Positions 56,251-64,000 of a stretch of 64,000 nucleotides of DNA are shown here, in pieces. Below the pieces are notes generated by a model that was given only the letters and a program-made list of their open reading frames with translations, did not search any database and was not told the origin of the DNA. The first letter of the stretch is position 1. Each line of letters opens with the position of its first letter. The translations under genes were made by a program, and so were the position numbers. The stretch is from Ephemerocybe angulata (lineage: Eukaryota; Basidiomycota; Agaricomycetes; Agaricales; Psathyrellaceae): assembly GCA_013368325.1 (NCBI GenBank), contig JAACJK010000167.1:496001-560000 (forward strand), in the 5' to 3' direction.

Positions 56251-56850
56251 GACTGAAAAGGTATGTTGAGCATGCAATCAGCTTTCATTGCTGACGCAGA
56301 CCTCTGGACAGACATGCCCAGTTCGAACTGAACTCTTGCCGCAACCTGTCAATCCACAGTTCCCCGTAACGCCATCGTGTTTACGTAGAATGTGAGCCCA
56401 ATTCCTATCCGCCGGTCTCCCTGGTTTCTGACTTCTCCAACAGAGATTTTTCTTTTACTCTCTTTTTCTTTTTCTTTTTCCTCTATCTCTCTATTCTAAT
56501 ATGTCGAACAACCGTCACAACTACCATACAAGTCTCAATAAAACGGTCATACATCATCTCGACGTTCAACTGTAAGATCTTGAGAGTCGAGACGAATGAA
56601 TTGGCCGAAATTTGGCTTACTTCGATCGAAATTGCACGACGGCGCCTAATTGGAAAATTCGGCGCTTGATGGGCGTCGTCTTGATTTTTGGCGTCTTCAA
56701 CCTAATTCAAACTCGGCCAATAGTGCGCCAATAGGGCTTTTATGTATCGTATCTATTCCTCCACGAATATTGTTCCTGATTCCAGCCACCGAGGTCGCGA
56801 TCACCCGTATTTGATTGACATCAATAATACCTTGAACCGCAACGACCACC

Positions 56851-57372
56851 ATGAGCGACAGAGCAATCGCAGTTATCGAGCCAACACGGACAAGGAAGAT
56901 CCAGATAGCGCTGGCCTTCTCCATCGTCGCCAGTCTCCTGGTTATCCGTGTGTTTCCATCCACAGATGACCCGTCACCGGCAGGCGTTATAGGGCCCTTC
57001 ATCGCCCTCCTCACCCTCCCGCATCACCTCACCATCATCGTCCTGGCGTTCAGGCAGCGGAGAAGGCTTTACACACCAGAGGAAATACCGCACCTCGTCC
57101 CTGTCACGGCGAAAGCCGCAGTAGTATTGACCTCCTGGTTACTTTGCTGCGCCTGGGCGATACTGTCGATGTTCTATTTGATGGATTTAGGCGCGCCGCG
57201 GCATAAAACGCTGTTCTTCCTCTCAAGCTTGGAAGGATTTTTCGTGTTTATGATATCGGCTTTGACGAGTCAGGACAGGTTGGATTTGCTGGCGAGACAG
57301 GATGCGCAGCCCACGAGTTTGATGTTTATGGTAGATGAGAATGGCGAGGCTGTAGCGATGGAGGGCCCATAA
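56851..57372 (+). CDS. Small four-helix membrane protein, unknown
   Basis: Single exon of 173 codons. Four predicted spans: IALAFSIVASLLVIRVF, GPFIALLTLPHHLTIIVLAF, VVLTSWLLCCAWAILSMFY and LFFLSSLEGFFVFMISAL; both ends appear cytosolic. It starts MSDRAIAVIEPTRTRK. This tetraspan style is common among uncharacterised agaricomycete proteins. Truncated copies of its 5' end occur at 21436-21600 (minus) and 51305-51420 (plus), so the locus has been copied repeatedly. Confidence 0.65.
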   Translation: MSDRAIAVIEPTRTRKIQIALAFSIVASLLVIRVFPSTDDPSPAGVIGPFIALLTLPHHLTIIVLAFRQRRRLYTPEEIPHLVPVTAKAAVVLTSWLLCCAWAILSMFYLMDLGAPRHKTLFFLSSLEGFFVFMISALTSQDRLDLLARQDAQPTSLMFMVDENGEAVAMEGP

Positions 57373-57787
57373 TCTAGGTGCGTATTCCACTGATTTACCC
57401 TCTATGACAACGTCTGATCATACTCCAGTCTAGCTCAAGTTGCTATCGTTGTAGCCTTAATACCCCTTGCATATATATCCCCCTTTCCTGTGGCACAGAC
57501 TCATCACGATCCAGACTGCAAGTCAACTTATTCTTCACCCAGCACCTCTTCAAGCTCTACTTAATCACTGGCCTCCAGGCCTCCAACAGTGAGCCAACCC
57601 TGAGCGAAACGAGTAGATTGCACAACCGGGGATAGGGGAGTTTAACGTGGCACGCGTTGTTTCGGAATCAAATAAGGCTTAGGCTCAGCTTAGGCTAAGC
57701 GCCTCATGGCTTGCGCGAGGTCTCTTCATAAGGTGACGACCTTGGAGGACTCGAGATAACCCTTCCCTTCCACTTATCAGGTTCACG
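57373..57787. other. Intergenic with TATA-like element
   Basis: Presumed promoter of the 57788 gene. GCATATATATCC near 57469 is TATA-like, but lies about 310 nt from the start codon, so a leader intron or another promoter is possible. Confidence 0.45.
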
Positions 57788-60667
57788 ATGACCGGGTACG
57801 TTTCCCCTGAAACTCAACTGCAGCAGCTCCTAACCGCAATATCCTCCAGGTCGCCGTTCCTGGGTCCGCTGGCACTCATGGGCTACGCTCTAGCAGTCGT
57901 AGTCCTCGGATACCTCGTCGTGCACTTCTCGGGACTCAATGCTCGCCTGCGCTCATGCCTCAAGTACATACCGGGCGTGTCCACGTCGTCGCTCCCAGCT
58001 CCAGCAAGCTCCTCGACAACGACACTCGCATCGTCGCTGGCCCGGAACGCCAAAGCCGCAGCAACCTCAACGCTGAAGGTGGCACCGCCCCATCTCCCAA
58101 AGGACCAGCTCCACCTCTGGTCCTACATCACCTCGTTCCTCAAAAGGAGATGGCGGAACCGCATCATGCTCGAGGAGCTCCCGACGACGGCGCCCTCGGA
58201 CGACGACGCCGCGCCCCTGCCCGCTGCCCCCAAAGCCAAAGCCAAGCCGCACCCCGCACCCGTTCTCGTGGACCTTTCAGAGCCCCGGACGTCGACCGTC
58301 TCATCTCCTTCCATCCCCATGCGCGTACTGGGTACCGCAACGCCTCTGCTCTCGCCACCATTCCTCCGGTCGCCCACAGCTCTGCTGGCCGGGGCATCCA
58401 GCGTCCTGGCGACGCCTCCCCGCCTCCCCTCGTCCGAATACACGTCAACCTCGACCGTCCGCTCGCCCCCTCTGCTTCCCTCGACGCCTCCACCTCACCG
58501 ATCGACGGCACATCACATCGAACCCGTTTCGCTTTCACCCTTCTCATCACCGCCGTCAAAAACTAGCTCAAAGGCCCACCAAGATCTCGTTGGCGCGTAC
58601 GAGCTCAACAACACGTACCCAGTGATGCAGATGCACCGCTCCTCCCCCAACGTGATCTACCCCCCTGCCCGGCCCCGAACGCCGTCGCCCATCACCCACA
58701 ACCCGTACTTCTTAGCGACGTCGCCTGTTGCGCATCGGAGGACGAGGAGTCTGGGTGGGATCAACGCTAAACGGGTTCTTACACCCGCAATCGCTGTCTC
58801 TTTAATGAATGAAGGGCGCAAGGCCGGTGAGGGGGATTACTCTCTCGAGACTGGCGGTTTGAAGCCTCCGTATCGCCCATTGGCGAGCAGGAGCACGGAG
58901 GTGTTGATAGACTTGGAGGGCGGTGACGGGCAGTGCATCGAGGACTACCCTTCTGAGGTTCAGGTTAACCTTCATTCGAGTCAACCGGAGCAGGAATCGA
59001 GCTTCTCGTCCGGCCTACCCTCAACACTCACTGTGGAGCGGGCACCCCATCTTGAGAACAACCGACATGAACTTGAATGTGATGCCACCACCGCGCCAGT
59101 CGAGCCAGCTGAGCCTCCCAAGTCCGTCACGAACAACGCCTGGCGACAGTGGGCCACTGAAGACCACCCTTTCTCCGCCACACACGACGACGACGACGAC
59201 ATCTTCACTGACGGCGATGCTGCGGTGGAAGCGCTGGCCGTCCCATTCCCTTCATACGATAGCCCCTTTGACGACGGCGCCTCAGCCCCTCGACGACAAT
59301 GCTCTCCATTCGACGACCCGTTCAACGATCCCATCAGTCCATCCTCCGCCGCCCTCGCCTCCCCATCGCCCTCGCCCTCGCCTCCGCCCAATTGCTCCTC
59401 AGAAGAAGGCCAGTCACCGTCGGAGCCTTGGGAACTCGTCGACGAAGCGGACAGCGCCGAGCAAATAGTGGTACCGGACGACGAAGAAGAAGCGAAGGAG
59501 CGCGAACCACCCTCATCCTTCGTGTCCTCGCAGATGCCTACACCGCCTGCGTCTCCGCCTTTCGCTCTTCTTCGCATGCCGTCTGCTTCTTCGAAGGGGT
59601 TGCTCAGGCTGGAGGAGGGTCTCGTCGAAGGTGAAGTAGTGGGGGATGATGTTGACGATTTGGAAGCGGGTCTTGTGGACGAGTTTGTTGAAGAGCAGGA
59701 CGAGGGTTCTAGGGAAGTTGAGGAGGAGGAGTGCTCAGAGGAAGCTGCCGAGGAGATTGTCGAAGAGGAGGGCGGCGAGGGGCCTAGGGATGCTGAAGAG
59801 GAGAACTGCTCAAGGGAAGCTGTCGAGGAATTTGTCGAAGAGGGAGGGCCTGAGGACCTGGGGGCGGATTCTGAGCTGTTTGGGGGAGAAGAAGAGAAGT
59901 CTGACGAAGGTTTGAAAGTAGTCGAGCCCACTGACCTAGAGGAAGAGCAAGTCGACGCGGAAGGTCTCCATTTCGACGACCCATCTGTGCCCGACCTTCC
60001 GAGCCTCCTAATAGAGGTTTCAGCGGTAGCGTCTACTGATATGAGCAAGGAGGTTGCTAGAGTATCCCCCGAACCTTCAGATGATGCCGTCGTGGATGTT
60101 GGCAAGGATGAGAACGTCGACGGTTCGAGCGACTCGGAGTTGCTTGACCATGATGACCCTCCTCTTCCAACCATCCCCGAATCTCCCCTTGCCGACAAAC
60201 CCCGTCCTGCTTGGTCTCTCAGAGCGACGGAAGCCCCAAGGCTCGGTCTCGTCGAAGTGACGATAGAAACAGCAAAACCCAACGACGTGAATACATCGGA
60301 CGTCCTTCCCCCAACCAATGCCGAACTCGTCCCTGGAGCTTTCCCCGGCTCCTCCTCTCTCACCCAAACAAATCCCGACTCCAGCCCTTCAACCACACCT
60401 CCACAATCCAAAACCCAAACCTCATCCCCTCTTGTCACCCCTCAAGCTCCGTCCACGATGCGCCAGCGCCGGATCTCCTCAATAGACACCAGCTCCTTCG
60501 CCGCCGCCGTCGTCTCCCTGCGGCGCAAGCCCGAACCGCTGGACATCGCGCTCGCGATGCAGATGCGGCCTGGGCTCGGGGCGGGGGCGGACCCGGCATG
60601 GATGGTGCGGTTCATGATGTCTGTCTTTGGGTGGCTCGCTGTTGCTGTGAGCGCTGGGATCGATTAG
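57788..60667 (+). CDS. Large acidic, mostly disordered protein with one N-terminal membrane span
   Basis: Intronless, 959 codons. A single hydrophobic helix near residues 24-45 (GPLALMGYALAVVVLGYLVV) suggests a type II or III membrane anchor. A Ser/Pro/Thr-rich region follows, with motifs such as THNPYFLATSPVAHRRTRSL, then a long Glu/Asp-rich segment with imperfect repeats of EEAAEEIVEEEGGE type, and a conserved-looking end (RRISSIDTSSFAAAVVSLRR and MQMRPGLGAGADPAWMVRFM) with a second short hydrophobic tail. No enzymatic domain is recognised. It is perhaps an organelle-surface scaffold; that is speculation. Confidence 0.7.
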   Translation: MTGYVSPETQLQQLLTAISSRSPFLGPLALMGYALAVVVLGYLVVHFSGLNARLRSCLKYIPGVSTSSLPAPASSSTTTLASSLARNAKAAATSTLKVAPPHLPKDQLHLWSYITSFLKRRWRNRIMLEELPTTAPSDDDAAPLPAAPKAKAKPHPAPVLVDLSEPRTSTVSSPSIPMRVLGTATPLLSPPFLRSPTALLAGASSVLATPPRLPSSEYTSTSTVRSPPLLPSTPPPHRSTAHHIEPVSLSPFSSPPSKTSSKAHQDLVGAYELNNTYPVMQMHRSSPNVIYPPARPRTPSPITHNPYFLATSPVAHRRTRSLGGINAKRVLTPAIAVSLMNEGRKAGEGDYSLETGGLKPPYRPLASRSTEVLIDLEGGDGQCIEDYPSEVQVNLHSSQPEQESSFSSGLPSTLTVERAPHLENNRHELECDATTAPVEPAEPPKSVTNNAWRQWATEDHPFSATHDDDDDIFTDGDAAVEALAVPFPSYDSPFDDGASAPRRQCSPFDDPFNDPISPSSAALASPSPSPSPPPNCSSEEGQSPSEPWELVDEADSAEQIVVPDDEEEAKEREPPSSFVSSQMPTPPASPPFALLRMPSASSKGLLRLEEGLVEGEVVGDDVDDLEAGLVDEFVEEQDEGSREVEEEECSEEAAEEIVEEEGGEGPRDAEEENCSREAVEEFVEEGGPEDLGADSELFGGEEEKSDEGLKVVEPTDLEEEQVDAEGLHFDDPSVPDLPSLLIEVSAVASTDMSKEVARVSPEPSDDAVVDVGKDENVDGSSDSELLDHDDPPLPTIPESPLADKPRPAWSLRATEAPRLGLVEVTIETAKPNDVNTSDVLPPTNAELVPGAFPGSSSLTQTNPDSSPSTTPPQSKTQTSSPLVTPQAPSTMRQRRISSIDTSSFAAAVVSLRRKPEPLDIALAMQMRPGLGAGADPAWMVRFMMSVFGWLAVAVSAGID

Positions 60668-61996
60668 GATTAGGATTATTTCTGTGCTGGGCTCCCTCGC
60701 TGGCTCTTTGAAGACATTTATTTTTATTCTATGCATCTTTATTTCTTGCTTTCGAGTACATACGTTTTTCATTGTTCACGCTCACGTTCACTTATGACTT
60801 TCTTTTTCTCACCAACTCGCATCGTCAGCATCGCATACCGGAACTTTCTTTTGTTCTCAACCGTATCTCATTAGTCCATTCATCCTTCTCGATGGCAATC
60901 TCGACCGTACTCTCAAGATGTTAACTTTTCCCTAACAATAGCATTGCCAAGTTACTTCCCCATGTATACTCGCTATCGGCTTGGCTTTCTATCCTTGATA
61001 CTAGGCACTCAGATCTCAGGACTCAGTCGTTGCAGTCCATCCTAGATGATCCAACGACTTGTATTTGTGCTGCACAATGTCTAAAGCGCTACAGGGTACA
61101 CCCCCGGATGATCATCGTACGGCGTAAATGGCAGGAAAGTCATGGAGATTCAGTGATCAACGCCAGTGAGGTAGATAGTAGGTAAGGTCAAGGCAAGTTT
61201 AGCGCCCAATCGGGAATTAGTCAGCGACTAATTTGTCTTGGAGGCCCAGTGGAGGAGTCTCAGGACAAGCACCAAGTTTCAACTTGACACTGTACCACTA
61301 TCATGGCAACACTCCACGGGAAGTACACTATAAACAAGTATTCTAGGCTTGGCAAAGAAGTCAAGGATCCTGGCCCCAACGCTTCTCATGAGGAAAGGGT
61401 AGACTTCTGGCGCTATCGCATGTCAGGGCCCAGGCCGGGGTATGTTTGACCTGTTCTCAAAATTTTGATTTCTAACCATGCTCCTCAGATGTACCTCTCA
61501 ACAAGGAAGATGAAGAGAACTTGTTAGCAACTGGCTTATATGAGCGAGCTAGTGAAGCTAGTGGACTAGACAATAGAGAAGAAGACAAGGATGAGAATGA
61601 GAATGAGTAGGAGCATCCTATTGTAGATGCCAATTCAGAGCTCCCAGGTATGTAACCGTATGCTCATTTACCTTGCATTCACCATAGACTAAACAATAGG
61701 CTGAATGTTCACCAGGCTTCATGGAAAAGATTAAAGATTGGCGGAGCTCTGTCACCAGCGCAATTTGAATGCAATCAGCAAGACTGTAATCCAGTAAAAT
61801 TCTTATTCTCATCATAACTCACAGTAGCATACTAGCACTGAAATCACTTGTTATTCAATGTATATTAGGCGCCCAATTTCATATTTTCTGTAGTCGACCA
61901 TTACATCTGCAAATACACCCTAAATCCCATCACCGCAGTCTCAGACCCATCCCATCCAGGCTGGTACTAGGTAGACAAACATTTGACGAACATCTC
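60668..61996. other. Intergenic, about 1.3 kb, possible decayed element
   Basis: AT-richer than its surroundings. Fragments around 61303-61450 and 61500-61610 translate to hydrophilic stretches (HGKYTINKYSRLGKEVKD; EDEENLLATGLYERASEAS) that could be remnants of a transposon-encoded protein, but I cannot name a family. No intact gene. Confidence 0.35.
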
Positions 61997-63557
61997 CTAG
62001 ACCCAACTCTCAAGTTGCTTCTTGTATTCCAACAAACCGGCCTCCAGCGGCTTGCACTGCGCTCGCGCAAGCTTCACCTCACTCTTAAACCTCTGTCACA
62101 GCAAGTCAGCAGAACCTATAATACCACTGAGAAACACTACGCACACTATTCGTTGCAGCCTCGAGCCCCCCAGCGATATGCGCACGGAACTGGACATTCT
62201 GGCTCCGAACCTGAAAGCATAGCCACCACGTTCAAATCATGCTTGGACGAGTATCCATCAGCCATAACGGGGGTACGTACCGACGACCAGATCTCAGAGA
62301 AGACGACGAGCTTGGAGAGCATCAGTCCAATATCAGGCGCCACGATCTGCTCAGACGCGAGCTTCGGAGAAGGCTCGACCAGCTCGGTCATAGCCTTCAT
62401 GGCACGGCGGAGGTCCCTGATGCTCTCTACTTTTTCTATGAGCCATTGGAAGCTTGAGCGTGAAATCCCACTTCTGAGAGTAATGCTAGAATCTCACTCT
62501 CGCGCTGCTCCTCCAGCGAGGCGACGACACTGGAGGCCCTCGCCCCGAGTCGTAAGGCCTAGTGATAAAACTGTTACAGCACGTTCTGGAAATTGTCCAC
62601 TTGTCAGGGACTTACCGCAACAATGCTCCCGCTCGCACCACCGATGGCCTTTTGCGCCGAGATTATCTGCGAAGAGAGAAGACAGATTAAGCCAAACACT
62701 GAAACGGAGAAGATCTAGCGAGACCTGTTCATCGAGTCTATCAAGCCGCATCAGCCCGAGCACATCGAGTTTGTATCAAAAACTCACGTAGCAATATCAG
62801 CAAGAAGAGGCTCAATGGCCGTCTTCGTAGCGGACAAATTGAACTTATTAACAAAAGCCTCGATATCCCGCTTCAAATCGAGGAACTGGCGAGACATGTC
62901 AGCCGACTGGTCATTGGCGTCCAGTTCTTTCTACAGAGCAGCCAAAAGCAACAAGTAAGCTTATAGTGACCGATTGTAATGAAGGAAACCACCAACCGTC
63001 AACGCGTCCAAGGCCTGCATGGCTGCGAGGCGATCCTGTTCGGTCTGTATCTTCTCCACCTTGTCGAGATAGATTTCGTCGAAACCTGTATCACCAATCA
63101 GTAGACTTAACATCTGAGCACAGTGGACCTACGCTTGAGGATGTCAGCAGTCGTGGAAGCTAAAACGCATGAAGAACGAAGGCAGGTCCTCCAACGCTGG
63201 GTCAAGTCAGCACGAGGTTCGAGGTACAAGGAATAATAGCGGCTAAAGGAACGAACAACATACTTCCTTGAAGCCAACCCACTGCCCCATAAGAGGAATC
63301 CCGATAGGCCAGAACAGGTAGACCACGACCCAGAGGATCTTCTCAACGTCGACAAATGTTTCGTCGATCTCGGCAGCTAGCTGAGCAAGCTGCGCGACAT
63401 CGTCGACAAGGGCTTTGACCTGGACGGGGTCACTGAGCCGCAGAAGCGCATTGGCGATGAACTCGTCATGCTCTGCCTCGCTAGGTCCGGCCTCCTTCCA
63501 CGTCGCCAAGATGCTCTGAGTCTGCTCGGGGGTCAAGGTAGAAGTGGCAGTAGACAT
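61997..63557 (-). CDS. A4: all-helical, pore-former-like protein
   Basis: Most divergent A member. It starts MSTATSTLTPEQTQSILATW; further landmarks are QLAQLAAEIDETFVDVEKIL, an unusual hydrophobic segment WVVVYLFWPIGIPLMGQW in the first exon not seen in A1-A3, the late helix with PDIGLMLSKLVVFSEIWSSV, and the tail ending EYKKQLESWV. The middle glycine/alanine stretch (AQKAIGGASGSIVA) takes the place of the A2/A3 hairpin. About eight introns. The start lies 443 nt from the window edge, so any head-to-head B partner would be outside. Confidence 0.55.
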
Positions 63558-64000
63558 GTTCACAGAGAGGAGCAGAAACTGGGGACAATTCAAACCGAAG
63601 AGGAGTTATGTGCACTTCCACGCAGAAATCCCTCAAGCGTATGTTTACTCGTCTCCACAGTCTGCTGACCTTAGTCCAAGGACGTCCCTATGCGAAGGCA
63701 AATTATAGTTAGGTCCATCTCTTCTCAACTTCTCTGGGCTGGACGAGTGCACCCAGAACGACTCGTGGAGGTCAGTCGAGAAGATATGCCGCTCAATCCA
63801 CCATCCTATCCAGCAGCCAGAGTATCTATTGTGGCTCGTGAGCCTCCAGGAGAGCGATCGAGATAGTAGAAAGCAAACTCACCACAGCGGAACGGTCAGT
63901 TAATCGAACAAACCCTTAATGTCCAAGCTCCTCATTCGATCCAGATTCCGACCCAATTATGCATATCGATAGGGTATAAACAGATAGCCTCATATTACAC
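63558..64000. other. Right-edge region upstream of A4
   Basis: No coding exon recognised. A TATA-like GGGTATAAAC at about 63971-63980, in plus orientation, could belong to a gene starting just beyond the window. Confidence 0.4.

Larger units (their letters stand above)
54785..56670 (+). repeat. Inverted duplication, arm B (partner at 22055-23915)
   Basis: Matches arm A in reverse complement over its whole length, from the block before ATGACAATGGTCCGCG to GGCGCCTAATTGGAAA, 31 kb away. It contains a TATA box, an ATG at about 55181 (FIYVSLALSRR), a four-unit exon/intron repeat array and a hydrophobic terminal exon. The intact membrane-protein gene follows directly. Confidence 0.85.

Noticed and set aside
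58981..60438. 485-codon antisense frame within the 959-codon gene
   Set aside because: Serine-rich mirror of acidic and Ser-rich codons on the sense strand; no start context, intron or family resemblance.

Overview
The window is nuclear DNA of a filamentous basidiomycete, very probably an agaricomycete (mushroom-type fungus). Genes are dense, lie on both strands and are split by many 45-60 nt GT-AG introns with CTRAY-like branch points. Single-copy housekeeping genes sit beside lineage-expanded families and pseudogene debris.

Layout. 0.5-2.8 kb: an intact metacaspase-like gene. 3.1-14.4 kb: conserved block with RRP9 (U3 snoRNP), a copper-fist regulator, alanine aminotransferase, a CCC1/VIT1 metal transporter, a CaM kinase and HMG-CoA lyase. 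14.5-15.8 kb: an alpha/beta hydrolase ending in a peroxisomal AKL signal. 16-24.6 kb: rearranged zone holding a 1083-codon chimera (an agaricomycete orphan family fused to the metacaspase C-terminal region), at least four broken hydrolase copies and one arm of an inverted duplication. 24.6-28.8 kb: zuotin and a secreted sugar-dehydrogenase-like propeller. 29-42 kb: the most interesting part, repeated 'A' (minus) and 'B' (plus) genes for all-helical proteins, two A/B pairs being head-to-head, with a zinc-finger gene in between. A further A gene lies at 62-63.6 kb. 42.1-48.2 kb: a tight divergent pair of unknown genes, an LTR-retroelement relic and an F-box-like gene. 48.3-51.3 kb: prephenate dehydrogenase and a SPO7-like gene sharing a 42-nt divergent promoter. 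51.3-57.4 kb: DnaJ and CCT3 pseudogene fragments, a second F-box-like gene, the other arm of the inverted duplication with its four-unit exon/intron repeat, and a small membrane protein. 57.8-60.7 kb: a 959-codon acidic membrane protein.

How it works together. The core genes cover rRNA processing, translation-coupled folding, amino-acid and ketogenic metabolism, metal homeostasis and calcium signalling. The accessory zones combine a metacaspase, a protease-less chimera carrying its C-terminal region, and multicopy helical proteins whose A members resemble alpha-helical pore formers (ClyA/HBL/XaxAB-like, by inference). That mix fits a rapidly evolving defence, cell-death or self-recognition repertoire, but this is a hypothesis drawn from sequence alone.
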